Both the position numbers and the translations under genes were made by a program. From contig JAOICL010000014.1 in assembly GCA_028131545.1 (NCBI GenBank), positions 1 to 51,405 of the forward strand: a DNA stretch of 51,405 bases. Direction: 5' to 3'. The stretch is from Vibrio sp. (lineage in GTDB: Bacteria; Pseudomonadota; Gammaproteobacteria; Enterobacterales; Vibrionaceae). Position 1 is the first letter of the stretch. The number at the start of each line of letters is the position of its first letter. The notes below the pieces were generated by a model. The model was given only the letters and a program-made list of their open reading frames with translations, did no database searches and was not told the origin of the DNA. This document shows, piece by piece, positions 1 through 8,368 of the stretch.

Positions 1-554
1 GTGATACTACGAATGGGTACCGCAGGTGAACCAACGCACAGTGTGTTCGCGGGGAGATCTTTCGTTACTGTGCTGCCAGCTCCGACAATGACGTTATCTC
101 CGATAGTGACCCCTGGGCAAACGGTAACATTAGCGGCAAGCCAAACATCGTTGCCGATGGTGATGGTGTGTGCGATCTCATCACCAGCTGCACGGCTTAT
201 TGGATCTAAAGGGTGGTTGGGTGTGGCAATAATCACCCCAGGGCCCAGTAGACAGTTATCCCCAATCATCACTTTGGCACAATCTAAAATGGTACAACCA
301 TGATTAGCGTAAAAGCTTTTACCAAATGTGGTGTTGTAACCATAATCGCAATAGAAAGGTGACTCTATATGGGCATCAGAAGTGAAACCAAAAATGGTTG
401 CGATGATATCTCTGCGCGTAGAAATGTCGGTTGGGCAGGTTAGATTAAGCTGATGGCAGCGTTTTTTTGCCTGAGCGCGATCATGGGCTAACTCTGCATC
501 CCAACCTTGATAAAGCTCACCACGGAGCATTTTTTGTTTTTCTGTAAGACTCAT
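1..554 (-). CDS. maa: Maltose/galactoside O-acetyltransferase, C-terminal end cut by window
   Basis: Translation from the ATG at 554 begins MSLTEKQKMLRGELYQ, the classic N-terminal Mac (maltose acetyltransferase) domain, and continues into left-handed beta-helix hexapeptide repeats with the family signatures ATPNHPLD and DVWLAANVTVCPGVTIGDN. These enzymes transfer an acetyl group from acetyl-CoA to the 6-hydroxyl of maltose, glucose or similar sugars in the cytoplasm; the active-site His is the one in NHPL. 184 codons are present and the reading frame is still open at base 1, in a segment (SPAVPIRSI) that matches the last residues of the family, so only a few residues are missing. The exact sugar acceptor cannot be read from sequence. 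No operon partner is visible. Confidence 0.9.
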   Translation of the reverse strand, partial: MSLTEKQKMLRGELYQGWDAELAHDRAQAKKRCHQLNLTCPTDISTRRDIIATIFGFTSDAHIESPFYCDYGYNTTFGKSFYANHGCTILDCAKVMIGDNCLLGPGVIIATPNHPLDPISRAAGDEIAHTITIGNDVWLAANVTVCPGVTIGDNVIVGAGSTVTKDLPANTLCVGSPAVPIRSI

Positions 555-919
555 TGATAGTTCGATACCTAGAAATGGAAGACGTTAATGCTTAGAGACA
601 TATATGATTATCTATTTTGAATAACACGATCAGAAGGTTGACCAAGAATAGACCCCCCTATGAGTTGATCTATATCAGTTCAACGCAAAAAATCTAACAC
701 ACTTTGAGATGGGTATACAAACGAGATAGATATACAAACGTAAAATGAACAACAGGGATGAGTGAAAAACTGAATGGCTTTACTATTACATGAAGGTCAC
801 ATTATGAATATATTTATCGCTCTTCAGATCGTGATCCTGCCATCATTACATTAGATTTAGGAAAGAAAAGTAAATTCACTTAAATCAATGAATTTTAATT
901 TGACTCTAAGGACCCCTAA
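555..919. other. 365-bp intergenic region with possible short gene remnant
   Basis: Divergent promoter region between the acetyltransferase and the cupin gene. No complete gene is visible. A plus-strand frame of about 29 codons ending at TAA 881-883 (containing RSSDRDPAIITLDLGKK) reads like protein but has no start and is closed upstream by TGA, so it may be a gene remnant or chance. No strong terminator or palindrome was seen. Confidence 0.35.
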
Positions 920-1582
920 ATGACTACTTTGATAAATGCGGATTTTGAACAACGCATTGTTATACGCCCTGAAGATTACCAATGGGTGAATTCACCGATG
1001 GCTGGTGTTGAACGAATGATGCTTGATCGAATCGGAGATGAAGTTGCCCGTGCGACCTCTCTTGTACGATTTGCGCCTAATAGTGAGTTTTCACCTCATC
1101 GGCATGATGGAGGAGAAGAATTTTATGTATTAGAAGGCGTTTTTTCTGATGAACATAGAGATTATCCTGCAGGCAGTTATGTCAGAAACCCAATAGGGAC
1201 ATCGCATCAACCTAAAATTGGGCCAGAGGGCGCAACCATATTCGTTAAATTGCACCAGTTCAACGCGCAAGATTCAAACCATTTTCATGTACATACACAA
1301 GCGCAAGAGTGGCAACAAGGGTTAGTCGAGGGTTTAACCGTTATGCCTTTACATGAATTCGAAACAGAACATGTCGCTTTAGTAAAATGGGCACCCAATA
1401 CGACATTTAATCCCCATAAACATTGGGGCGGAGAAGAGATCTTTGTACTAGAGGGCACCTTCTATGATGAACATGGTGCGTACCCAAAGGGGACGTGGAT
1501 TCGAAGCCCTCATTTAAGTGAACACACCCCCTTTACTAAGGAAGAGGGCGCGTTAATTTTCGTTAAGGTCGGGCATCTTTAA
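920..1582 (+). CDS. Double-cupin protein of the ChrR cupin-like (cupin_7) type
   Basis: The 220-residue protein carries two consecutive cupin domains, roughly residues 15-110 and 125-220. Each has the cupin motif 1 pattern: SPHRHDGGEEFYVLEG in the first and NPHKHWGGEEIFVLEG in the second, i.e. two histidines and a glutamate positioned to bind a metal (commonly Zn, Fe or Mn). The repeats resemble the C-terminal cupin of ChrR anti-sigma factors, but the N-terminal zinc-binding anti-sigma domain is absent, so this is probably not an anti-sigma factor. Start ATG 920 follows an AAGGA Shine-Dalgarno. It is a single-gene unit. A stress-related or small-molecule binding or dioxygenase role is possible but cannot be assigned. 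Confidence 0.8.
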   Translation: MTTLINADFEQRIVIRPEDYQWVNSPMAGVERMMLDRIGDEVARATSLVRFAPNSEFSPHRHDGGEEFYVLEGVFSDEHRDYPAGSYVRNPIGTSHQPKIGPEGATIFVKLHQFNAQDSNHFHVHTQAQEWQQGLVEGLTVMPLHEFETEHVALVKWAPNTTFNPHKHWGGEEIFVLEGTFYDEHGAYPKGTWIRSPHLSEHTPFTKEEGALIFVKVGHL

Positions 1583-1648
1583 GATAACATTTTTAAGAGG
1601 ATCTTTTTAAGAGAAGAGCAGTATCGTCATCAAGACGACTGTCTCTCT

Positions 1649-2092
1649 TTATTCAATGATCAGCCGTATTCCTTCAACGGCCACGATGTTAGCTTGTTTT
1701 CCTACGCTAATATCATGGCTGCCTTCTTTTAATATGGCGTCCCATTCAACACCTGACCACAGTACTCGACCGGGGTGTTCAGCACTGACTGCTTTAGTGA
1801 CTGTCACGGTTTGACCAATGACATCATTACCCGGCATTTTATTGGATTGTGTTTGCCACTTTTTTAAAATGGGGTAAATCAGTAAAGATAAAACCACAGA
1901 GCTGCCTAAAAACAATCCTGTCGAAGCCACCCAATCAACATCTGGGTTTATCCAAGCATAGATCGATGTTACTAACGCCGACAGTCCAATGATCAAGAGC
2001 CAAAGTAGAGTTAAATTAAAAAACAGTACCTCTGCGATCACAAGCGCGGAACCTAATAAGATAAAGAATAAAAATGGGCTTATCTCAGCCAT
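1649..2092 (-). CDS. NfeD-like membrane protein
   Basis: The 147-residue protein starts MAEISPFLFFILLGSA, has about three to four hydrophobic membrane segments in residues 5-80, and ends with a soluble OB-fold NfeD domain (VIGQTVTVTKAVSAEHPGRV, then VEWDAIL). NfeD1b proteins are partners of SPFH/stomatin proteins in the inner membrane and are usually encoded next to them, as here. The ATG at 2092 is preferred over upstream in-frame starts because it has a GGAG about ten bases before it and lies 7 bp after the qmcA stop; the longer frame would run back into qmcA. It is probably co-transcribed with qmcA. The role is most likely membrane-domain organisation or quality control, inferred from the family. 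Confidence 0.85.
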   Translation of the reverse strand: MAEISPFLFFILLGSALVIAEVLFFNLTLLWLLIIGLSALVTSIYAWINPDVDWVASTGLFLGSSVVLSLLIYPILKKWQTQSNKMPGNDVIGQTVTVTKAVSAEHPGRVLWSGVEWDAILKEGSHDISVGKQANIVAVEGIRLIIE

Positions 2093-2099
2093 AAAATGA

Positions 2100-3005
2100 T
2101 TACTCCTTACTTTTTGAAACTTGATTTTGTAACGCATCAAAGGCAGTGAATGCCTTCGCAACACTACCTGAGATGTCTGAGCTATCCGCTGGAATCAGCG
2201 CGACGGTGCTTTCCTTCGCAATTTTTTCAAAGGCACTGATGTATTGCTCTGAAAGTTGCTGAGCAACGGCTGCTTCGCCTCCTTCTTTTATCGCATTAGC
2301 AATGACTTGAATCGACTTTGCTCGGGCCATTGCTTCAATTTCGATTGACTGAGCATTACCTTGCGCTCGCAAAATTTTAGATTGTTTATCGCCTTCGGCT
2401 TTATTAATCTGAGCGGTTTTATACCCTTCTGAAGTAGTCACGGCAACGCGGCGTTCACGTTCTGCCGACATCTGCTTTTCCATTTCATCTAATATCGAGC
2501 TCGGTGGCGAGATATCTTTTACTTCATAGCGCAGAACCTTCGTTCCCCACGCATTCGAGGCTTCATCAATCGCCGTGGATATAGCGCCATTAATCGTTTC
2601 GCGTGATTCGAATGTTTCATCCAACGTTAATTTACCAATCTCAGCACGCATCGACGTTTGAGCTAATTGAGTAATAGCAAAGTTAAGGTTATCAACACCA
2701 TAAGAAGCAAGCCTTGCATCCATCACTTTCACGTATAACACACCATCAATACCCAATGATACATTGTCTCTTGTAATGGCTTGTTGGCTAGGGACATCTA
2801 TGGCCGTTTCTTTTAAAGAATGTTTATAAGCGACTTTATCAATAAAAGGGACTAATACGTGAAATCCGGCTTCTAATGTTGAGGAGTATTTTCCTAAACG
2901 TTCGACCACATACGCCTCATTTTGAGGAACAATACGAATGATGGAAAATAGAATGAAAATAAAGAGTAAAGCAGCAATACCGATCAAAATGAGTGTAATG
3001 TTCAT
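2100..3005 (-). CDS. qmcA: SPFH/stomatin-family membrane protein (QmcA/paraslipin type)
   Basis: The 301-residue protein has one N-terminal membrane anchor (about residues 2-24), then the SPFH/PHB domain with RIVPQNEAYVVERLGKYSSTL, ending in an alpha-helical oligomerisation segment rich in A/E/Q (SAERERRVAVTTSEGYKTAQINKAEG). This matches QmcA, which forms large multimeric assemblies at the inner membrane and works with FtsH-type proteases and flotillin-like domains. Length fits the family (about 305). I chose ATG 3005 over ATG 3032 because AGGGA lies 8-12 bases before it and the protein then starts directly with the membrane helix. It is first in a two-gene unit with nfeD. Confidence 0.9.
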   Translation of the reverse strand: MNITLILIGIAALLFIFILFSIIRIVPQNEAYVVERLGKYSSTLEAGFHVLVPFIDKVAYKHSLKETAIDVPSQQAITRDNVSLGIDGVLYVKVMDARLASYGVDNLNFAITQLAQTSMRAEIGKLTLDETFESRETINGAISTAIDEASNAWGTKVLRYEVKDISPPSSILDEMEKQMSAERERRVAVTTSEGYKTAQINKAEGDKQSKILRAQGNAQSIEIEAMARAKSIQVIANAIKEGGEAAVAQQLSEQYISAFEKIAKESTVALIPADSSDISGSVAKAFTAFDALQNQVSKSKE

Positions 3006-3128
3006 AATGAAATTCCCTATATTAAGAGGCAAAAAACAGGACTTTGGTTGTTATAATCAAGTGCTTATAACGCGTTTTGTTTCCTTAGCTTGATGAGGCT
3101 AACAAGTCGATTAGGTAATATCAAATCG

Positions 3129-3247
3129 GTCGCATGGTAATGCGACTATCGTCCAGAATAAGGCAAATCCTTGCAAATAAGATCATGATATTCAGAATAA
3201 AACGAATCCTTGCAAATAACACCATTACTCCAAAATAAGGATAATCA
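3129..3247. repeat. Hairpin followed by degenerate ~39-bp direct repeats
   Basis: At 3129-3146 a perfect 7-bp inverted repeat (GTCGCAT, loop GGTA, ATGCGAC) is visible. It is followed by a segment at 3152-3180 that recurs at 3191-3219: both contain CAGAATAA and AATCCTTGCAAATAA. A partial third copy (CCAAAATAAGGATAATC) starts near 3230, giving a period of about 39 bp. The array lies in the roughly 330-bp region between qmcA (minus) and the PilJ_N gene (plus), so it could hold regulator binding sites or be a decayed repeat element. Confidence 0.6.
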
Positions 3248-3359
3248 AAACTGGTCATTATATGGACCTTTGCTTGCTTGATTTTTTTTCAAAAGAAATG
3301 AATAGCGCGGCCGATAAGTTAAAGAACCCTTTATGAACCCCTTATTGATGGTGGCTACA

Positions 3360-4244
3360 ATGTTAAAATATTTGAAGAGTTTCTGTGTATCCCTTTCTTG
3401 TTTATTATTCATGTCTTTGGCCTACGCTGCCCCGACAGGGGAAGAATATGGCACCATATTAAATTTATCAGGCAAGCAACGCATGTTAAGCCAAAAAATG
3501 AGTAAAGAAGTGACGTTGATTGCCTTAAAGGTGGATGTCACAGCCAATATCATTAATTTGACCAATACCAGTGCTCTTTTTGATAAAACCCTAACAGGTC
3601 TTCGCAGTGGCGATTCGAGTCTCGGCCTTCCACCAACAACGAGCAAACGTATACTCCGTCAGTTGAATAAAATCGATAAGATTTGGGTTGAGTTTTACCC
3701 AATAGTGAAAAGTATTACAGCGAATCAAACGGTCTCTCAAGAGCAACTGGATTTTATTGCGAAAAATAACTTACCCCTTCTGAAGCAAATGAATAAAGCC
3801 GTTGGCCTGTATGAAAAAGACGCGAAGAAAAATGGACTGAAGGGAAGTGGTGATCTTGCAACCACCATTAACTTAGCCGGTAAACAACGTATGTTAACTC
3901 AAAAAATGAGTAAGGAGTTCTTCCTTATCGCGCTGAATCATAATACGGATGATAACAAACTGAACCTATTGGATACATACAGTTTATTTGATACCACGTT
4001 ACATGGATTAAAAGACGGTAATGACACGTTAGGTTTACCAGGAACACAGGTTCCAGCTATTCGCAGTCAGCTCGATAACGTTAATTCACTTTGGAGTGGT
4101 TTTAAACCGATGGTGGTTAAGGGAACAGAGAAGTCAACTTCAAGCATTCCACAAGCCGACATTACTGCTGTTGCCAGCAATAACTTACCTCTGCTAAAAG
4201 AAATGAATAAAGCCGTTCAAATGTTTGCTAATGAAGCAAAATAA
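3360..4244 (+). CDS. Secreted protein with two PilJ_N (type IV pili chemotaxis N-terminal) domains
   Basis: The protein starts with a typical signal peptide (MLKYLKSFCVSLSCLLFMSLAYA, cut after AYA) and then has two tandem PilJ_N-like helical modules, roughly residues 27-150 and 165-290. Each opens with the hallmark box: NLSGKQRMLSQKMSKE in the first and NLAGKQRMLTQKMSKE in the second, and each closes with NNLPLLK(Q/E)MNKAV. In PilJ and nitrate sensors this fold is the periplasmic ligand-binding part of a membrane receptor, but here there is no transmembrane helix or signalling domain after it, so it is predicted to be a soluble periplasmic protein. An ATG at 3333 is an alternative start. The chemoreceptor gene follows 58 bp downstream in the same direction, so the two may work as a binding protein and receptor pair (inference). 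Confidence 0.8.
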   Translation: MLKYLKSFCVSLSCLLFMSLAYAAPTGEEYGTILNLSGKQRMLSQKMSKEVTLIALKVDVTANIINLTNTSALFDKTLTGLRSGDSSLGLPPTTSKRILRQLNKIDKIWVEFYPIVKSITANQTVSQEQLDFIAKNNLPLLKQMNKAVGLYEKDAKKNGLKGSGDLATTINLAGKQRMLTQKMSKEFFLIALNHNTDDNKLNLLDTYSLFDTTLHGLKDGNDTLGLPGTQVPAIRSQLDNVNSLWSGFKPMVVKGTEKSTSSIPQADITAVASNNLPLLKEMNKAVQMFANEAK

Positions 4245-4302
4245 AGAAAATTAGACTTAACTTATTCGTGGTATGCGCTGAGTAACGAGGCAGGAGAGAA
4301 GA

Positions 4303-5979
4303 ATGATTAGAACGAAATTTATGATCTTTAGTGGTGTCATGGTGCTATTGCTCTTGATCACGACTTGGATCGCTCATTCTTCTTTTAATAAAATTGAACA
4401 CAGTTTTACTGATGTTGTTCATTCCGTTGCTAACGCTGAACAAAACAGTCAATTATCGCAAGAAGGGATAATAAGCAGCGGCTCACGTTTGCAACAAGTT
4501 AATCAAGCGATGCTAGAGGTGGTGTCTGGCATCGATCGCCTTGATCAAAAAGCGGCTTTAGTCAGTAAAAAAGTTAATGGTATCAGTTCTGATATTAAAG
4601 AATTGATTCTCACCGTCGAGGAGCTATCTGAAGAAGTATATGATGAAGAAGCCCTTTCCATCTTAGAAGAAGTAAATGATGAATTAGCGGATATTAGTGA
4701 GCGCCTACAGCGAGAGGCGGTGCTGAGTATTCAAGATTCATCGGTGCAACTGGATAACTACAGTAAAGAGATTACCGCTCGAGCGAAGGATCTTGATACA
4801 TTGAATCAAGAGCTCAGTACTCAAATTAACCTGAGCGATGAAAATCTAGCGATCACTCAAAATATCGCTCAGCTATCGACCACGTCTTTATCTTCTTTGA
4901 AAACAGAAAGCCGTATTTTGGTTTCTGTGATTGTGATCATTCTTGCGATTGTGATTGTCTCGACAGTGATTGGCTTTAAGGTAGTGATAGAACCCATTAA
5001 TAAAACCGTTGCATTAATGAAAAGGGTGAGTAGCGGAGAAGCAAACCTAACACAGCGTTTAGACACAAAAAATACAACGGGTGAAATGTTAGCAATATCA
5101 ATATCGTTTAATCAATTTATTGAACGTATACAAAATTTAGTGATTGATATTACCGATTCAACTGAAAAATTACGTATTGCTTCAAACCAAACATTAGAGG
5201 CGATGAAACAAGGGGATGCGGCGATGCACGAACAGCGTAATGAGGTTGAGCAAATCGTGACAGCGATCAGTCAAATCAATACCGCCTCATTAGAGGTAGC
5301 GCAAAATGCACAGGGTGCAGAAGATGCCGCAAGAGAGGTAACAACGTATACCCAATCAGGTCGAGACACGGTTGATCACGCGATGTCTTCTGTTGGACGT
5401 TTGGTGAGAGAAGTGGATAGCTCGGTTGATGTCATTGATCATTTGAGTCAAAAATCATCGTCTATTTATTCTGTGGTGGATGTGATTCAATCGGTATCAG
5501 AACAAACGAATCTATTGGCTTTAAATGCCGCCATTGAAGCAGCAAGGGCAGGGGATCACGGTCGCGGATTTGCTGTCGTTGCCGATGAAGTGAGAAGTCT
5601 GGCATCAAAAGCAGATCAAAGCTCAACGGACATACGTAATATCATTGGTGAAATGCTCGAACTGACAGAACAAGCCGTCGCTGTCATGCAATCGAATAAA
5701 ACCATTAGTGAAGAAACACTGTCAGGAACTAACTCCACGGCTGAGGTGTTTAATTCGATTAATGGGAAAATTGTTTCTGTAAAAGAAATGAACATCAATA
5801 TTGCGACGGCGGCAACTGAGCAAAATCAAGTCGCAGAACTCTTACAAGATAGAATTGCTGCGATTAATACATTATCGACTGAAACCACGGAAAAAGTATC
5901 CAGTACCGTTCAAACTTGTGAAGATTTACAAGCAATCAGTGAAGCGATTACTCGTAAATTAGAACAGTTTAAAGTGTGA
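4303..5979 (+). CDS. Methyl-accepting chemotaxis protein
   Basis: The 558-residue inner-membrane receptor has an N-terminal helix (about 7-24), a periplasmic region of about 175 residues predicted to be helical and coiled-coil, a second membrane helix (about 201-224, [21 protein letters not shown]), a HAMP domain (about 225-278) and a C-terminal cytoplasmic signalling helical hairpin. The kinase-contact tip is intact: [20 protein letters not shown] followed by [15 protein letters not shown]. The periplasmic part has no recognised Cache or 4HB motif; the repeated D/L/S-rich heptads suggest an all-helical bundle. Start ATG 4303 follows AGGAGAGAAGA. It lies 58 bp after the PilJ_N protein, suggesting co-transcription. 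Ligand unknown. Confidence 0.92.
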   Translation: MIRTKFMIFSGVMVLLLLITTWIAHSSFNKIEHSFTDVVHSVANAEQNSQLSQEGIISSGSRLQQVNQAMLEVVSGIDRLDQKAALVSKKVNGISSDIKELILTVEELSEEVYDEEALSILEEVNDELADISERLQREAVLSIQDSSVQLDNYSKEITARAKDLDTLNQELSTQINLSDENLAITQNIAQLSTTSLSSLKTESRILVSVIVIILAIVIVSTVIGFKVVIEPINKTVALMKRVSSGEANLTQRLDTKNTTGEMLAISISFNQFIERIQNLVIDITDSTEKLRIASNQTLEAMKQGDAAMHEQRNEVEQIVTAISQINTASLEVAQNAQGAEDAAREVTTYTQSGRDTVDHAMSSVGRLVREVDSSVDVIDHLSQKSSSIYSVVDVIQSVSEQTNLLALNAAIEAARAGDHGRGFAVVADEVRSLASKADQSSTDIRNIIGEMLELTEQAVAVMQSNKTISEETLSGTNSTAEVFNSINGKIVSVKEMNINIATAATEQNQVAELLQDRIAAINTLSTETTEKVSSTVQTCEDLQAISEAITRKLEQFKV

Positions 5980-6025
5980 CGTTATCGGATTTAATCGGTT
6001 TTACAGAGATGCTGCTCTTTCTTGG

Positions 6026-6175
6026 GTTCAGTATTTGCCAGTTCGCTACTGGCAGGTTCGTTATGGGCAAGCTCACTACGAGCAAGTTCGCTACGAGTAA
6101 GTTCACTACGGGCAAATTCACCATGAACAAGATCACCATGGGCAAGCTAACCACGGGCAAGTTCACCACGAATAA
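6026..6175. repeat. Tandem 15-bp repeat (about 10 copies) overlapping the mesD 3' end
   Basis: On the plus strand a GTTC/GATC/GCTC-type unit start recurs at 6026, 6041, 6056, 6071, 6086, 6101, 6116, 6131, 6146 and 6161, exactly 15 bp apart. Read on the minus strand the unit is close to GGTGAACTTGCCCGT, which encodes GELAR, the last five-residue block of MesD. The array starts inside mesD (6161-6175) and continues 120 bp or more beyond its stop codon. Units differ at a few bases, so the array is not brand new. There are no spacers, so it is not a CRISPR. Confidence 0.93.
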
Positions 6176-7193
6176 TAGCAGCACCTGCACTCAGAGCATG
6201 GAGTTTACCGTCTGCGATGGCTTGCGGTAATGGTGTCATACCACAATTGGTGCAAGGATATAATTTATCAGCATCCACAAACTTCAGTGCTTCTCGAAGG
6301 GTACGAGCGACTTCTTCAGGTGTTTCGATAGTGTGATTAGCCACATCTATCGCGCCTACCATGACTTTTTTACCTCGTATTAATTCAAGTAACTCCATCG
6401 GTACATGTGAGTTGTGGCATTCTAGTGAAATAATATCAATATTGGATTTCTGTAAGGTAGGAAAGATGGCTTCATATTGTCGCCATTCGGATCCGAGTGT
6501 ATTTTTCCAATCGGTATTGGCTTTGATTCCGTAGCCATAACAAATATGAACCGCTGTTTCACATTTTAATCCTTCAATGGCCCTTTCTAAACACGCAATT
6601 CCCCAATCATTAACGTCTTCAAAAAAGACATTAAAGGCCGGTTCATCAAATTGGATAATGTCCACGCCGGCAGCTTCCAATTCCTTTGCTTCTTGGTTTA
6701 ATATTTTAGCAAATTCCCATGCCAGTTCTTCTCGGCTGTTGTAATGGTCATCGTACAAGGTATCAATCATGGTCATCGGTCCTGGCAATGCCCATTTGAT
6801 AGGTTGGTCGGTTTGTTGACGGAGAAATTGTGCATCTTCAACAAAAACGGGTTGTTTACGGCTAACGGGACCTGTGACGGTAGGAACGCTGGCATCATAT
6901 CGATCACGAATTTTCACAATGTGGCGTTTGTCTAAATCCACACCATTCAAATGTTCAATATACGTGGTGACGAAATGCTGTCGAGTTTGCTCTCCGTCAC
7001 TAACAATATCGATATTGGCTTGTTGTTGACTAAGTAAAGCGAGGCGTAATGCTCGTTGTTTTCCATCGAGTAATTCGTTGTCTTCTAGCTTCCACTTTGA
7101 CCATAGTGTTTCAGGTTCGGCAAGCCAAGAGGGTTTTGGTAAGCTGCCTGCGGTTGAAGTCGGAAGTAATGGCGTGTTTAACGTAGTCTTCAT
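6147..7193 (-). CDS. mesD: Core-MetE-type methionine synthase (MesD family)
   Basis: The 348-residue protein corresponds to only the C-terminal catalytic half of cobalamin-independent methionine synthase. Zinc-ligand motifs are visible: H-x-C at about residues 216-218 (AVHICYG) and Cys at about 317 (CTNCGMTPL), plus TAGSLPKP and QFDEPAF. Such core-MetE proteins lack the N-terminal half that binds methyl-tetrahydrofolate polyglutamate. MesD makes methionine from homocysteine with a non-folate methyl donor and depends on its partner MesX (DUF1852), encoded 42 bp upstream here. The stop at 6147-6149 is a TAG inside a 15-bp tandem repeat; in the same frame, repeat-coded residues continue 51 codons to a TAA at 5991-5993, so the C-terminus has apparently been shortened by a nonsense change. 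Confidence 0.85.
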   Translation of the reverse strand: MKTTLNTPLLPTSTAGSLPKPSWLAEPETLWSKWKLEDNELLDGKQRALRLALLSQQQANIDIVSDGEQTRQHFVTTYIEHLNGVDLDKRHIVKIRDRYDASVPTVTGPVSRKQPVFVEDAQFLRQQTDQPIKWALPGPMTMIDTLYDDHYNSREELAWEFAKILNQEAKELEAAGVDIIQFDEPAFNVFFEDVNDWGIACLERAIEGLKCETAVHICYGYGIKANTDWKNTLGSEWRQYEAIFPTLQKSNIDIISLECHNSHVPMELLELIRGKKVMVGAIDVANHTIETPEEVARTLREALKFVDADKLYPCTNCGMTPLPQAIADGKLHALSAGAAIIRGELARG

Positions 7194-7235
7194 GATTCAT
7201 CTTATCCTTAAATGTGTGTCAATAATGCGAATGGC

Positions 7236-8210
7236 TTACGCTAAGCTGGTTGATAATTGTTTTAAAATGGCTTGATAAGGCAAAACAAAATGCTCTTGAG
7301 CAAACTTGCCTTGCTCAATGGCTAATTGGCTACGTTCTTCACGATCATAGATGATCTTGGTTAATGAATGATCTTGGTTATTGAGGTTGGGACGGTAGCG
7401 GGTGCCTGCGGCTGTATTCGCATTATAAATTTCAGGTCGGTAAATTTTCTGGAATGTTTCCATTGTGCTGATCGTACTGATCAATTCTAGGTTCGTGTAA
7501 TCATTGAGTAGATCCCCAGAAAAATAGAATGCTAATGGAGCCACACTGTGTTTCGGCATGAAGTAACGAACGTTTAATCCCATCTTTTTAAAGTAGTGTT
7601 CGGTTAATGAGGATTCATTCGGTTGGTACTCTGTTCCTAAAATCGGGTGTTGATTGTTGATCTGATGGTATGTCTTATTATCAGAGACACTCAAACAAAT
7701 CACGGGTGACTTAGTGAATGCACGCTGATATTCATCAGAGCGAATCAGTGCTTGATAAAGAGAACCATGCAGTTCGCCAAAGTTATCTGGGATGCTGAAT
7801 TGGGTCTGGTTTTTATTGTGTTCTAGAAGAACCACACTGAAATCATAATCTCTGACGTAAGAAGAAAAATTATTCCCTACAATGCCTTCGATGGTTTCCT
7901 GTGTCTTTTTATCAATAATATTGGTTTTTAAAATTTCAATGGAGGGAAAGGATTGAGCGCTGCCTTCGAGTTCAATATTGACCGAAATAATATCAAGGGT
8001 AACAGAGTATCTATCACCCTCTAAATTGTCCCAATGGGCCAATGTGTTAAAGCGATTATCGATCATGGTTAAGACATTATTGAGATTATCTTCCCTATGA
8101 ACACCCCTTGCTAAATTCGCAAAGTTGGTGGTGGTTCGAGTGTTACTCGAAGGTTGATAATGTACATCAAAAGGGGTCTTTTTTATGGTAAAACTAAAAC
8201 ACGTATTCAT
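7236..8210 (-). CDS. mesX: DUF1852 protein, partner of MesD (MesX)
   Basis: The 324-residue protein matches the DUF1852 family by its opening FTIKKTPFDVHYQPSSNTR, the conserved TNFANLARG and RENNL-like stretch, and MIDNRFNTLAHWDN. DUF1852 proteins are nearly always encoded next to core-MetE genes; genetic work in Acinetobacter (recalled) shows this protein, MesX, is needed for MesD-dependent methionine synthesis and that the pair acts in aerobic cells. Its chemistry is not established; it may generate or deliver the methyl group. I prefer ATG 8210 (AGGA upstream, start matches family) over ATG 8246, which adds 12 residues. It is first in the mesX-mesD unit. No MetJ-box tandem was recognised upstream. 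Confidence 0.83.
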   Translation of the reverse strand: MNTCFSFTIKKTPFDVHYQPSSNTRTTTNFANLARGVHREDNLNNVLTMIDNRFNTLAHWDNLEGDRYSVTLDIISVNIELEGSAQSFPSIEILKTNIIDKKTQETIEGIVGNNFSSYVRDYDFSVVLLEHNKNQTQFSIPDNFGELHGSLYQALIRSDEYQRAFTKSPVICLSVSDNKTYHQINNQHPILGTEYQPNESSLTEHYFKKMGLNVRYFMPKHSVAPLAFYFSGDLLNDYTNLELISTISTMETFQKIYRPEIYNANTAAGTRYRPNLNNQDHSLTKIIYDREERSQLAIEQGKFAQEHFVLPYQAILKQLSTSLA

Positions 8211-8368
8211 GGTCGTCTGTTTCCTATTCCCAGTTGGCTTAGACATACCTTACGACAAAGCGCGATAATGAATAAAGAGAGGAATTTTAACTCTCACTAT
8301 GAATAATTTTCATGTTCATCAATAATCGGATTGCTTTATACTCCACATGAACAATCAATGACTTAACC

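Noticed and set aside
920..1582. ChrR anti-sigma factor
   Set aside because: Cupin part is similar, but the N-terminal zinc anti-sigma domain and an adjacent ECF sigma gene are missing.
6026..6175. CRISPR array
   Set aside because: The 15-bp units are contiguous with no spacers and are in frame with mesD; no cas genes are nearby.
5976..6230. Plus-strand 84-residue K/F/T-rich reading frame over the repeat array
   Set aside because: It is the shadow of the 15-bp repeat on the other strand; the coding sense belongs to the MesD frame.
8211..8368. MetJ operator upstream of mesX
   Set aside because: No tandem AGACGTCT-like boxes are visible; only short partial matches.
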